Shown: positions 49,616-62,996, numbered from the stretch's first letter. The stretch: 64,000 bases of DNA from Acanthosepion lycidas (GCA_963932145.1 CAWVQA010000061.1:128501-192500); one strand, 5' to 3'. The notes: generated by a model not told the origin, from the letters alone. Made by a program: numbers and translations.

Positions 49616-49782
49616 TTTCTCCAGATTGTTTAAGCAAAAAGTTTACTACATTTTTCTTAATTTTATTCTGCAACATTAAATTAGTAGATGTTATTGCAAC
49701 ATACAATTATTTGCAAGACCTTTTAATAGCAATGAGAAAAGAATCTGTCAAATTGTTAACTCTATTTTTAATTGGGTATTTA
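49616..49782. other. Short AT-rich spacer
   Basis: Nothing was recognised. Confidence 0.5.
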
Positions 49783-49862
49783 TTAGGTTGGTGCAAAAAT
49801 AATTTCGTTTTCTCACATAGTAACATATGTTAGAAAACGAAATTATTTTTGCACCAACCTAA
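49783..49862. mobile_element. MADE1-like mariner MITE, 80 bp
   Basis: It starts TTAGGTTGGTGCAAAAATAA and ends with the complementary sequence. The 37-bp terminal repeats differ at one base and are separated by a 6-base centre. TA flanks both ends (49781-49782 and 49863-49864). Length, arm length and terminal sequence are almost those of human MADE1, the MITE mobilised by Hsmar1 of the cecropia mariner subfamily. No transposase is encoded. Confidence 0.9.
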
Positions 49863-49864
49863 TA

Positions 49865-51610
49865 ATTGTATCTCATAAATAAGCTTAATAATTTGGTGAA
49901 GGAGTGTTGAAACTTAAAAAGCTTTCTTAAAATAAATTATATAAGATTTGTTAGTATAATTTCAAGAGCAATTTCTATATACAATAAGTTATTAGCCTCT
50001 GAATAATTGAGGAATTCTTAAAATTCATGATTTTTCCATATAAGAGGAGATTTAAAACTAGAAAATTGTTATTAAAAAAAAATTATAGTGATTGTGTTGA
50101 TTATCGGTCATGAACACAGAAAGATTACAATTCCATTTCACTCATTACTTATATAATAATTATATTAATAAACTTCTGTCAGTTTTGACAGAAATAGGAG
50201 AGAGCATATTAATATAATTACACATGTCTAAAACAACACTTGAAAAGAATAAAAGTATAAACATTTAATAATCATTTTACTTGAACATTGTGTGAATATA
50301 TTACTGTTAGTAATTTTTTATAAATTATTAAAAAAATTCTTGGTCCAACTTGCTTCTCAAGATCTAAGCTTTACTTATTTTTAAGAGCTTTTAGTCAGGC
50401 TGAGTACTTTTCAGCATCAAATACCTGTAGTGCTACATGTTTTTCCATCAAAACTTATAAATTATTTATAGATAATAATGTTATTGCCAGTAGAAGTCAC
50501 TTTTCCTTGGGGTGGGGGAATAGGTTGAAAAGAAACATTTATGTCAACATTTCTGAGACGAGGAAACAATGTGTCATTTTTCATATTCAATACCAATGTC
50601 ATGTCTACATTAAAGACTTGAATGGCGGTGACTCCTTTAGACTCAAAATGATGGATTCAGAAAGCAATAGTTAATGTTGAGGAAAGTATTTGTTTTTGTT
50701 TTTTTTTGTTTTTTTTTTTTGGTGTCCATCAATGTATAAAGACCAATTTCCATGATGGCATCCTATTAGGGAATAGGAAAATGACAAGAACTTATTACTA
50801 TGATAAGTTTAAATATATAATTTACATTCATTTTTATAAATGTTCTATTTTGAGAAAAGCAAGCAAAATTAACCTTTCAGTGTTTTCAAAACTAACTTTT
50901 TCTAGTTTGTGTTCTTTGAAATAAGACTTTGATTTCTTTTTTCATTTCTAGTTGTTTCAATTTCTTTTCTCTCTTTGACATTCTCTCCTTTTTATATTTT
51001 TTTCTTTTCGCCATTAAACCAACTGTTTATTATCATCTTGATATTTACTTGATTGCTGGAAGTGTTATTTTAAGCTGATAGCAGTCGCAGAGAACTAATT
51101 AGGACTCTTACTCTGAATGTTAGACATTGCCAAAGTTCTGCTCTTTTTCTAAACCTCTCTGATTAGTAATAGGAAGGGAAAAATGCAGTTCAACCATTTC
51201 TTCAAATGATATGAATGAAATTACAGTATTATTCATTTGACAAATACTTGAGACAACAGAGAATATATCCTCCTTTATGATTGATAACAAAAACTAATAA
51301 CTTAATCCATCTAAATTGTTAAAAAGAATTTTCATTTTGTCACATTATTTTTAATATTATCTGATGACTTTTTAACAATTCTTAAAGATGTCAAAGTTCT
51401 ACAAATTGAATGCACTGTAATCAAATTACAACTCTTTTTCAATCAATGGCCTATTTTGTTTTTATTGTGTAAAAGATATTTTTTTTTTGCCATGAAATCT
51501 TATCACTATAAAGAAACATATATAATATGATTTAAATAGCAGGGTAGATTGGGCTCTCAAACCTTGAATGGCATCTCCTCTAGAAGAAGTAGATGCCACC
51601 AAATGTAAAA
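49865..51610. other. AT-rich DNA without recognised features
   Basis: Nothing beyond chance ORFs and a T/G-rich tract near 50690-50720. Confidence 0.6.
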
Positions 51611-51615
51611 TTACC

Positions 51616-51822
51616 ATATGTACTAGTGTATCATGCAACCTTTGAAGAACTCATCTTGAAGCTAATTTGACTACAGTAAATGTATATGTAGTTTGGTCAA
51701 TGGTGTAGTCAGGGCTAGCAGTACATATGCTGATTTTATATTTCGTGTATGATGCGACCCCCTTAAAATTAGCTTCAAGATTAGGTCTTCAAAAGTCACA
51801 TGATATGCAAGTATATATAGTA
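51616..51822. mobile_element. Inverted pair of pogo-like MITE arms
   Basis: The left arm (about 51616-51672: GTATCATGCAACCTTTGAAG, then ATCTTGAAGCTAATTT) is repeated in inverted form at about 51763-51822 (AAATTAGCTTCAAGAT...CAAAAGTCACATGATATG). The right unit also has its own inverted ends, TTTCGTGTATGATGCGACCC against GTCACATGATATGCAAG. GTCGCAT near-palindromic ends of this kind occur in pogo-type elements. The 103-codon ORF crossing it is not a gene. Confidence 0.5.
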
Positions 51823-54800
51823 TGTAGAAAGCAACAGGAAACTACTTCACTATCTTTCCAAAGAAGTCATGTCAGTTCACAGATATTAAAAGAAAGTTGT
51901 TTAAGTCCTGAAAGGATATGGCATTTAAGAGAGAGCATAATAAATGAATACATGGAATATACATGGAATATACTTGGAAATTTAGCATGTTTTCTTTGTT
52001 TATCCTTTGTAAACTTTCTCATTAACTCGGTTCTGTAACTGACTTTCATAACATAACACTAAGAACAGTAATGCATATTGTTTCAAATTTGGTAAGCTAT
52101 TCAATAATGAACCAAAACAAAAAACTAAATCAGCTGAATGCCAATATTGTAAACTCTATTAAATGCCTTGATTACAGGATTCTATGTAGTGGAGATAATT
52201 CTGTCTGGATATAGTCTGTCATACCAGATTTTTCCACCTTGATTTACAGCTGTCTTGTGTTCCTCAAATCTGACTTTATTAGGACTGCTGGTTTCTCCTT
52301 GCTATATATGCATGGTATGTTGTAAATGCAGTTCCGGAGCGTATGAAATTGGGATTCCTTTTTGATAGTATTGAGGGATCAAAGGCAAAGTTGAAAAGAG
52401 GAGGGGGAATAGGGAAAGGGTAGACATTATTGTAAATCAAGTAAACTTAAAGAACTAACAAATTTAAAGATGACAGTTGATGCTTAACACAAAAGATTGA
52501 AGTAATTGAAAGTTCAGTTTATTTGCCTCTTCATTTCCTATTCTTAGGACTTTCTTAAAAAAAATAAGTTAAAAAATGAATTTTAAATAATTCAAATGTC
52601 TTCTTTGAAAGATAAAGTTAATCCATAAAAAAAAAGCAAAATACATCTTTAAATATTTTAGGCATTTTTAAAACAAAAAAGTAAAAACAAACTCACTTCC
52701 ACCCAGTTTCATTAGCTAATTTGTTGAATACTGATAAAAGAGAAATTAAAGCACTTAAAAAAAATCTCTTATTCATATACATTTATTTCCAAGAAAAGTA
52801 GTAAATTTATGGATTAATTAACTAGATTTTGTAAAAACTATAACTTCCTTTTTGCTTAAAATATAATGAAAATACATTTTTTTCTCATCAGGGTATGTCT
52901 TTGATTGTTAACATGGTTAAAGGTCAAATAATTATTTTTGTATAACCCTACCCTTTACTTTCAAAAATTCATGCCATAAATCAAATCAAATATAGAAAAG
53001 CAAACTTACCACAATCAAAAAAAAAAACTTTTCTTTGAAGAAGAAAAATTTATGAATAATTGAACTTTCTAAAAGTGAATAAACAATTTTGGATTTATAC
53101 ACTATCAAAATTAATAAGATTAAAAAATAATTAACTGATACTTTTACTTTAATATTTTTTGACAATTTTATACTTTATTATACTTTTTACTTTAATATTT
53201 TTTGACAATATTATTAAATTTCACATAAAAATTCATTAAAGTAGAAAAAAATTTATAAAGTTATTGAATTGATCATTAATTTATCTTTTATTTTTTTTTA
53301 TTATTTTATTCCTTTTTGCTAATATCATAAAACAATAGATCATAGGCAGAAACTTTTAATACCAGATTTTTATTTTTATAATTAATTAAAAGTTAAGTAA
53401 AAATAGTTATTAATTAATATAAAAAAAATAAAAATATCAAAGGTAATATTAAAAAAAAAATAAAGACTTTAATCCACACCAACAGGATTGTGTTGGCCAA
53501 AGGAAGAAAAAGAAAAGCAAAGTCAACTGAATTTTTAATCATTTTAATGTTGTGTGTTATGAATAAATATGTCATGTTTAAATTATTTAGTTTTTCTTTT
53601 ATTTTACAGTGACTCATTCATGGTAAAATAAAATTTTTGACATTCCTTTCTCATTTATTTCTAATGTACACAACTGTACATTATAACATTTATTTATACT
53701 TATTTATAAAACTTGAAAATTTTTAAATATAATGTACATAACTGTACTTGGCATAATTTGCAATTTCATGAAGACTATATCTTCAACACAGTTGCCTTTC
53801 TAGATAAAATATCAATGTCTTATCAAAAAAAAAAAAAAAATGTAATAAACTATAAACTCCTTTAAACTAGCTCAACCAGTTTGATAAAGGACTTGCTTTA
53901 AATCTCTGAAGATCCTTTGTATAAAACACTGTCTAAAAAAAATCAAAACATTATACTGATTACATCAAAAAAGACACACCTTTACAAAGTTAGAAAATAT
54001 TGTTGCCAGGTGAAAGCCTCCATGTCAATCCTTTTCTAAATAGGCTAAAAATAATTATGCAAGTGAATTAACCTGGAGGATGATGAATCTGTGATACAAT
54101 ATCTTGACAAAGTAGATGACCCTTTTAGCAGCAAATCTGCTAAATGTCATGAATGAAGTTACAATTACAAATGATAATGAAAGTAGACTATAATTTATTT
54201 ATTTTTTTATTGTTTTTTATATAAGCTTGTTCCTGATAGTGTAAACAAAGATCTTCACCGAAGAAATAACTGAAAAGATTTTGGCTAAGATGAAAATATT
54301 TTGGAATGAGAAAACAAGAGGAATTTGAATATTTTTCTGAAAAATGAAAAAAAAATTATTGCATTTAAACATAATTCATCATCCACCTTCCCTAATAAAT
54401 TAGAAAATGACTTGAAAACAGTTTTGTGATTTTTCAATAAACCAAATTCAGTTTCCAAAGAAAAGAGCCTGTATTGCAAGTCTGAAGTTCATTGATAGTG
54501 TTGAGATCAAGAGAAATTAGAGATCTTTTTGTAAATGAGAAAAATGATATGGAGTGGATGAACTCGATGAGTCTAATAAGTTTATAAGATTAAATGATAT
54601 ATTGAAAACTTTGCTTGGAAAGGATTACCTTACAAAAATGATGGGCACTAAGTACTTTTCTAGATCAGAAATTTACTTTTTGATTTTCTTACAGATATTA
54701 TGAAAGAGAAATTCAAATAAAGGAATAATAACTGTTTTACTTTGGGTAAAGTTACTCCTTTTGTTGTATTGATGATATTTGTTTTATTTTTGTTTATAAA

Positions 54801-55832
54801 TGAACAAATCCTTGTTCTTTTGAATTTTGTTCACAAATTAAAAATTGATGAATACAGTGTTGTAGTAAGTACACATATGGTAGGAAATATTTTGATATCC
54901 TTTCTTCTAAGGAGGAGGTTGTGACCAAATTTAATCACAGGACTTGAGATAAATTTCTTTGAAAGGGATGAAGATGGTGTTGCTAGTGACAGTCCCTTTT
55001 CTTCAATGCACTATTTTGTAGATCAGTGCAACATTCTCTTATTTGTATGTTTAACATAAGTTACATATGCCAGTTTTTAATAGGTTTGTGTCTAGAGGAA
55101 TTGATGAAGAAAGAATTTTTAGAGCTTTAACAGAACTAAAAAATCTTTATAGAAGAGTATATTTATTTTCTGATTCCAGATATCATTCTTTTGGTGTTAG
55201 GCTAAATTATTAATTCTTATGACATAATTTCATTAATGGTCAACAGTTTTGGAATTCTTCAAGAACTCTGCATTGTAATGAAAAAGTTAAATGAACTTCA
55301 AAACTTGGTAGTAGATTTTAAATGGAGGGAAGATGACTTGTTCATGCCATTAATATTCAAAATGGAATCTATAAAAATTCTCTTACATAACAGGTCAAAA
55401 CATTTATTACCATTGGACTGTATCACAGAAAATCGTAAAAACAATTTAGTTGAAAAAATATAGTAGCTGGTCTTGAAGATGAACCTGAATTCTTTACAAG
55501 TAATGATATTGAGGAGCTAGTGTTAAATAATTTGATGATAAAGTGCGATTGAAAATGGTATTAAAAAAAGGATTGTCTGAATTTAAAACGGTCCATACAT
55601 TGAAAAACTTATGCTTTCAAAGAAAAAATAATTGCATTCAACTCTCCTCTACTTGATATATTAAAAGTAAGGGCAATTACAGACATCATCAAAAGGAAAA
55701 CTGGAACAGGCTAAACAAAACTTTAATGTTAAATTCTATAACCTCAGTATCCATTGGCAATTTTTGAAGAAAATTTGGAGAACAAAGCAACTAATTTCTT
55801 TAAATAAAAAATAAACCAGATTAACAGTAACA

Positions 55833-55872
<40 letters not shown>

Positions 55873-57340
55873 TGCAATTGCTTTGATTCAAATAAAAGCA
55901 TTAAATTTTATAAATACCATTTTGATCATGTAACTGTTAGGTTTACTATAACTGGTTAAAGTAAGGATATCATAACTTAACAAACTAGAGGAATTGATTG
56001 GTGGAACAAACTCGATCCACTTTGTACTGCAAAGGATATAATTTTGGAGGAATAAGAGATTAAAATAGTTATATTGATAAATAGTTAATTAGCATATAGT
56101 GACAACTATCAAAGGTGCATTTTTCTCTTATAAGGGGAAATCTCTAGTAAGAATGTTGTCAAGAGTAGTTTTATTATTAAACATACTTTGATTTTGCAAT
56201 GTTGAAAAATCCTTTGTTTGTTCTGCTGTCTTTCTTACATTGCTATTTAACCATCCTATTAGTTCTCTTCCTGTTCCTTGTGACTAGGGCAATAATCTTC
56301 AAACAAAGGATAGTTAGACAAAGTTCAGATATAACCCTATAGTCATATTTTTTTCTCTTTGATGAAAATGTTACAAAATGTTATTTATAAATCAGATTTT
56401 TATGTCAAGGGATTAAGATTTGGAGTAAATTTATGGTAGTAGATTAACAGGGGGAACAAAGATGAAATACCACCCCAAAGATTTGCTGATGTTTTCTGTT
56501 AAGATTACTTTAGCAGTCATTTTTTTTGTTCTTGAAAGCCTCTTCACGTTTGAAATTTCTGACTCAATATTATGTGACATGGTTTGTAAAATTCTGTTTA
56601 TTTAAAATATAAAATCATATTTAGTAACTTGCATATCAATATATTTATATGAGAATAAAAGGAGGAAGCAATGAAATATGGCTTTACAAAAGAAAAGAAA
56701 GAAAAAAGATGTAATTAGAAAGCAATTAACTTTTTTTTAATACAAATATCTCACCATTTCTTTTAAAGTGAGTCCATTCATTGTTTAACTTGAAAAATGA
56801 CCAATCATGCACCATTGGCTTTATAAGTGTTCATTTATTTTTTAATCCTCTCTCATTTAATATTTTGCAAATGCTCATGTGTTATCTTGAATTTCTCTCC
56901 TAAGCATAAATGTATATACTATTATAATTTATGTGCCCCAACCAAAAGCAAGATTGAGCTCTGGAAGCTCTACAGATCAAAAAATTTTACTAAAATAGGA
57001 AGAGTAGCTTTGAGGTTAGAGAAGTATTTATTTTCGCATCCTTTGTTATCAGAAACATAAAAACAGAAATAAATGTTATAGATGGGAATAGATAAGCAAA
57101 AATAAATTTTCTTTGGCTATTCTTTGATATTTTTATTCCTTGTTCTTTAGGATCTGTTGAGGAGTTTTGCATGTGTTATAATTTGTCATTTAAACCACAG
57201 GTGGATGTTATCCACAAATGATCTTTTATCATATACTGTATCTTTAGTTTTATCCTCCCCTTCTGATAATGTAGTAGTAGTAGTAACTGTAATAATAGTT
57301 TTAATCTTACTTTAAAGTCTACCATGGTGGGAGAACAGTC
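51823..57340. other. AT-rich DNA with simple repeats
   Basis: It includes a TTTACTTTAATATTTTTTGA segment repeated at about 53143 and 53186, a (TA)n run at 55836-55870 and a weak duplicated AATGTACA(C/T)AACTGTAC near 53663 and 53731. No coding evidence was seen. Confidence 0.6.
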
Positions 57341-57346
57341 ATAAAT

Positions 57347-57408
57347 AGTTCTACAGAAAATCAGAACTGTTGATTACTTAATCAACAGTTCTTTTTTTCT
57401 GTAGAACT
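57347..57408. repeat. Hairpin, about 30-bp arms
   Basis: AGTTCTACAGAAAATCAGAA...(57347-57376) pairs with 57379-57408 (AATCAACAGTTC...CTGTAGAACT), with a few mismatches and a loop of about 2 bases. Confidence 0.85.
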
Positions 57409-57493
57409 TCTCATAATAGATGATATACATCTTATTTGTCCAAGAAACTTTTTACTAAGAACATGATCTGAAGTAGCTTTTATTTTTTGAATA

Positions 57494-58005
57494 GGCTATT
57501 TTGCCAGTTTTGATAAAATAGACACCAGGCTATTTTGCTGGTAAATATAACTAGTGTTTTAGAACTAAGAATATATTATATTTGATATTGTCAGCACAGT
57601 GGTTGTGTGTGTTGTGTAGGCAGGACTTGAACAACATGGATTCTGTGGTTTGTGACTTGTCTTCAGTGGGTGCACCTGAAGGGTATTACCAAGAGAACCA
57701 TGCCTAAGGACAAATTTTGGATTTGAAGAGACTTATGCCTGAAGTGCTTAAAATATCGACAGACTTTTATACTTCATTTAATAATTGATGATGAATAAAT
57801 GATTTTAACTTGTGTTTTAACAATTAATGGTAAAATAAATAAAACTATTGTGTTAAATCTTTGTGGTTTTATTTTTAACATTACCTGCCTTCATAATGAT
57901 AAAAATATTTACCAGCAAAATAGGTTGGGGGTCTATTTTACCAAGATCATTAAAATAAGCTTAAAACCATATTTGTCTATTTTACCCGGGACCTGTAAAA
58001 TAGCC
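57494..58005. mobile_element. Candidate 512-bp TIR transposon with subterminal repeats
   Basis: The left end reads GGCTATTTTGCCAG, then GATAAAATAGAC, then GGCTATTTTGCTGGTAAATA. The complement of the right end reads GGCTATTTTACAGG, then GGTAAAATAGAC, and further in CCTATTTTGCTGGTAAATA. The order of the blocks is the same inward from both ends, so these are long interrupted inverted termini. No target duplication was identified. The central 96-codon ORF is AT-driven and shows no transposase motif. Confidence 0.55.
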
Positions 58006-58978
58006 CTTTCCTTTATTTTTCCTTTCTGGAAGTATGCTGAAATTGATTTCTGCACAAAAACTCTCTTTCAAATTTTACATTTCAATTGATCTTTATTAAT
58101 TTTTGAAGAATCAATTGTTTAAAAGAAGTAAAGATCAGTATTCTTGATAAATTGTATCACTTTTCTCAATATATTTTGTATTTAATAGTCCTTGGAAAAT
58201 TCAGATTGTATTTTCATAGTATATTAAGGTTTGAAGTCTAGGTTTGATCAAGAAAAGCAGAACTAACATTTCTCATTGATATTCCAAAACTTCACAAGAT
58301 CTGTGGGTAGTTTGCATTGACAACCATCTTAGTTATCAGGATGTAGACAATTATGACATTTTACAGATTCCTGTCTTTTGTTGCTTTTTACAACCCCTCT
58401 TTGTAGTATTTGTTCCACTATCCATTTGCTCAGATTTGTCCAGTAGATTTCTTTTTACTTTCCTTTGCTTCCCTTGCCTTAGATTTACTCTGTGGGTGTT
58501 AAATTCTCCAAACCTTCTTTCCAAAATTCCAACCGCCTCTTTCTGATTAATATCAGCAGTTTCTTTGTAATAATTAGCAAAAAGTTTGCTGAAAGGTTAG
58601 CTGAGGCCAGACCCAAAATGATTGTTTTTCCCACTCTACATAATAACAGTGGGAAGACTTTGATTGTGACTGTTTAGACAATCGACTTCTGAAGATTGTT
58701 TCTATAAAATTAATTTCTACTTCTGAGCAGAATTTATATCCGATGTAATGCATCTCTTAGTACATTTTTACTTGAGCCATGTGTCCAATTTTCTGGTGTG
58801 TTTATATATTTTTAAATTAATCATTCATAAGTAATTTTATTTAAATCAGAAGGAAGTCAACTAGTTTTCTCTAACTTGGAACCATGTGGGACAAAAAGTG
58901 CTTTATGTGGGTAGGGAGTTGAGGAGCCTGTGGCTGTGCTGTCCATAAGACTTGAGAATCTTGCTCTGCTTATCAAAG

Positions 58979-59009
<31 letters not shown>

Positions 59010-61029
59010 CTTTTAAGTCATACAATATTGGATAATTACACTTTGTGTAATTATTATTTTTATAAAACAAAAGCTGAAAGAAACATGTTTTTCCTTTTGT
59101 AATTTAATTTTCAAAATTATAATTGAAAATAATAAATGCATTAGTAAAATAACAAAGCTAAAATATTTGATTTGGTTAAAAACAAAGGAGAAAATATTGG
59201 CATATGAAGGAGAGGAATCATTGGTACTTAAACTTAATATCTAATCAAGCTGATCAATCTTCAGTTTGCAATACTGAAATAGTGTATGATCTTCGTTGTT
59301 GGTATTCTGAGTAAAAAAAAAAAACAGACACAGTGTGCAGTAGTAACCTGCTCTGTTTCTCTGCTGTCTGAAGTGGACATTTGTCGTATATTGATTCTCT
59401 TTGGTCACACTGACATCATAGACGACTGTTGATTTTACATTTCTTTTTCAATATACTGTGCTTAGTTTATTCTTTGTAATTCATTAGATTTAGTTTTTAA
59501 AATTTCTGCAAACACCTTGTTAGCTTCAAGAAATATTTTCCTCCATTTAGATAAATGATAAGGGTGATACTGTGTTTGAGTGTATTGTCTACAGTTTGAG
59601 AGGAGGAGGAGGAGAGGTTACAGATCAATTTGAATTTGATATTGTTCCAAACAATTTAGTAGGTATAGCCAGGATCTGAGTAGTTGACCAGAGACTATCA
59701 TTATACAACCTCCTCCTCCTCCTCCTCCTCCTTAATGGAAAGGATGAGCTTTACATTCTCATCCTTATTGCTATTTTTTCACATTTGACTTTCTGCTTGA
59801 ATTACGACTTCTTTTGCTTGGTAAGCAAATTCAACACTCCTACATGGGACAGTGCATATGTCTGAGGCATTGGGTAAGTGCATTTGTTGCATGAGATATT
59901 ATACAGCTCTCTCAACCAAACACTTGAAGACGTTTATTTCACTGTGTGATTGTTGATACTGAAGTAAAACACAACAAAGAAGCAGTTGTAAAATCCTGGT
60001 GACAGGAAGCAGTTGTAAAATTTAAAAAAAAAACAAAACATTTCTTACATAAATCTTTCAAAGTTATTAACTGTTTGTGAATTTGGAGTTTGTTTTTATA
60101 AAAAAAAAAAAGCAATTATCCTTTTGAAAAACAAAAATATATAGAATGTCATTTGATATTACATTTATATCATTGTTTGAAAATTTTAAGAATTGGTGAA
60201 AGAATGTTATCTTTCTTCTTGTGATTAATTTTATATTTAATGCAGTTTCTGTGTTTGACCATTTAAGTCATTAAGCCTTGAATAAATGATCACAGGAGAT
60301 AAATTTCTATGCAAGTATCATCTGACAACACTTGAAATCAAACCTGAAACTTTCACCTTCCTGAAAACAAAATAAACATTTAACCATGATACGGTCTATC
60401 ACATGGTGGATGTCAAATAAAATTAAATAGGTTACAATAGTTATTTGCAATTTAAAAATATAATATAGTGCTTGTCTGTTAAGATTCAACTTCAAAATAA
60501 AGAGTTGAATTGTAAAATGTTAATATTGTTGAACATCAGAATAAGTTGAGATGAAACATTTTGAGATTCCAATAAAGTGTTTGTGCCAAGAATTGATTCC
60601 AATGCATGAAGCCAATAGAAAATGGTATTCAATGAAAGTCAGTGAGAAGTAAACCTGTTCTGTTCATTAAGTTATAGTTAATTGAGATATGAAAATATTT
60701 CTGATTCAAAGTGATTACATAAGTAATCAAAATTGAGTAGCTGTGATTACATTTTAAATAAAGGCTTATAAGATTAGTTTTATTATTTGGTAGGATTGTA
60801 TAGTAGAAATTTGTATTTGGTTGTTTTTTTGTTTTGTTTTTTTGTTTTGTTTTTTTTTTTTGTTGTTTTTAGACAGTTTTTGTATGCTCATCATAGGAAA
60901 ATTTAATTTATTTTTTAAGAAAAATAAGCTTGTTTTGGAAAAGTTTCTGTTTTCTAAATGACTGATTTTACAACTCAGAAAACTTTGTATATTTCCATTT
61001 TCCATTATTTTCCATTGATAAGTTGTAAT
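58006..61029. other. AT-rich DNA with simple repeats
   Basis: It holds a T28 run at 58978-59006, an AGG run at 59599-59616, a complementary CCT run at 59709-59732, and a short direct duplication AAGCAGTTGTAAAAT near 59979 and 60008. No gene was seen. Confidence 0.6.
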
Positions 61030-61096
61030 CTAAGCAAAGCGTCTGTTGGTAGGAAATGCCTAACTGATTGCTCTCTCAACAACTATGGGGATAGTT
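61028..61096. repeat. LTR-like direct repeat, copy A
   Basis: GTAATCTAAGCAAAGCGTCT...CTCTCAACAACTATGGGGATA matches 62997-63069 in the same orientation with a small gap. On the minus strand it begins TGTTGAGAG, as many gypsy LTRs do. Confidence 0.6.
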
Positions 61097-61990
61097 TTCA
61101 TCTGTACTGACACATCTTTGCCACACTCCCCCTTGATCACAGATATGATAGCTTGAAACATGTCTCTTTCATCGAGTACTTCTCTGAAGTGGGGCTGGTT
61201 TGTATTCCTCCATCTCATCCCTATGTGATTCTTCCTCTGTGGGACCATCTGGCCTATCCATGGTCACAAGGATTTCATCCTCACTGTTGTACATATCTTC
61301 ACTATTTGTTGAAGATCACAAACTCTGAAGAACGAAGGTCCTTGACATGGCAGGGCATTCTGTCCACTAAGACTGAATGCAGACTAACAAATCCAGTAAT
61401 TCGTACCTTTCTGAAAGTTGTTGTACACCGATTGTGTGGGGCCTTTACCCACATAGTCTCCTACCTTATACACATTGTAGTCCACCTCAGACATTGTTGG
61501 AGGTACTGAATCAATCCCTTTAAACCAAACCTCATATCTGTAGACTTGATTGGCAGGCGTGAGGTGTCATCTTTGGGGGTTACATTGTATCAATAGGTGA
61601 CCTCTTCAACGTGTATGTGTATATTCAATTCTCTTGACACTTCTGCGACACCACTCCATTATTCCATTTTCTGCTGGGACATGTGCTCTTCAGAATTGCA
61701 AATGCACGTCCATCATGAGCAAAGGGCCAGAACTCCCTGCTGTAGATTGTGGTGTCATTGTCTGTGAGTATCTCACATGATGGCCCCCCTCTCACAGAAC
61801 ATAAACTCCAGCTGATGTATGGTACTCAATGACTCTTGGTGGTATAATGGCTGCTACACAGAAAAATGTGATGGTCCACAATCTGTTAGTTTCAGGTAAT
61901 AACTGCCATGGTAGTGATAGATATCCATGTCTATTTGGTACCAAGTATTGTTCACTCCCAGCTATTTCGGCACTCATGGCAATTTCTACA
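61030..61990 (-). pseudogene. Second Ty3/gypsy-like family, integrase C-terminal region
   Basis: On the minus strand, in several frames, this reads as the end of a retroelement Pol. SCEILTDNDTTIYSREFWPF holds the second catalytic Asp, and a frame-shifted GIMEWCRRSVKRI keeps the catalytic Glu. The C-terminal tail follows (KVGDYVGKGPTQS, EDMYNSEDEILVTMD). 61060-61248 and 61792-61977 are its longest open pieces. The first catalytic Asp and the zinc-binding domain are absent. The 3' side ends at an LTR-like start (TGTTGAGAGAGCAATCAG, minus, from about 61082). The copy is inactive. Confidence 0.7.
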
Positions 61991-62139
61991 TAATCCCTGA
62001 ATTTGGTTCAGATCGGGGTCTGACTATTGTCAAATGGCTTGAAAAGGCTGAACTAGTCTGCGATCTGTTCAGCATGAAGAACTTTGCTAGTGTTCTGCCA
62101 CTTTGATGAGAGGTACGTTTACTGTTCTAATAATTCAGC

Positions 62140-62990
62140 AAGGAAGAAAGAAAAGCTGTAGGCTGTATCAGGGATGCCCTGTATGTTGCTTTTGCCACAG
62201 ATCCATTCATAGAATACAACCTGTTCATAGCCAGGCACTTGAATTCAAACAAGTCTGTTGACATCTACTTGGTAGATCTCTGCAGACTGTTAACTTTGTA
62301 TGGAGGGGTGTTTGACTTGACTTGGATGTGCATTTGTAGCATAGCTGCCTGAGCAGGTCAAGAAGCTGCTATGCACTTTCTCTCAAATAGAGGCACTAGA
62401 TGTCAACTAGCTATTAGGCTGGGCTAGTTACATAGTGAAGGATGATACGGTGGTGGCAGAAGTGGCAGCCGCAAAGCTTAGCAACTAGGTACAGACTTGA
62501 CTTCTGCCAATGGTACACAGTGTGATATAGTCTGCCACAAATGTGGTAGTGCTAATCACTTGGCTCGATATTGTTTGAGTCAATGAACTGGGCAAAGTGG
62601 AAGCCAGCAAGTAGACAAAGCCATACATTGCTATTGCTGTGACAAACTGGGCCATACATCACAGAAATGGATCAGGGGAACAGACATCAGCACCAGTCCT
62701 ATTCCCTGCTCAGTTATAATTGCAGTGCTGCCTGTAGCCAACATATTGGTCAACAGGGAATGGTGTTGAACTCTCATTGACTCTGGCTGCTTTTGGTTGG
62801 TTGGTTGGTTGTGCAAAGCAGCAATGTCAGTTGTAGACTGGAAAGCACATAGATGTAGAGATGATCTGTGGCAGAATGCAGGCATGCTGTGGTGTCAGGC
62901 CCATTAACATCTGCACAGTGGCAACTCAGTCAAGGTTGATGTCATTGGTGATGTATGACAAACCTCTAGGCTTTGACTTGCCAAAATAGC
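62140..62990 (+). pseudogene. Second Ty3/gypsy-like family, Gag-nucleocapsid-protease
   Basis: The plus strand reads a Gag piece (DALYVAFATDPFIEYNLF, then SVDIYLVDLCRLLTLYGG at about 62257-62310). Next is a zinc knuckle CHKCGSANHLARYC (C-x2-C-x4-H-x4-C, about 62531-62572) and a second knuckle CYCCDKLGHTSQKW (about 62630-62671) whose last Cys has become Trp. The protease active-site loop LIDSGC (about 62773-62790) and a later GFDL mark the retropepsin. Stops lie between them. Homology ends abruptly near 62985. This fragment runs opposite to the integrase fragment on its left, so the locus is rearranged or made of two insertions. Confidence 0.75.
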
Positions 62991-62996
62991 TTGTCG

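Noticed and set aside
49498-49833. 111-codon ORF
   Set aside because: It starts in the antisense of the LINE copy and ends inside the 80-bp MITE.
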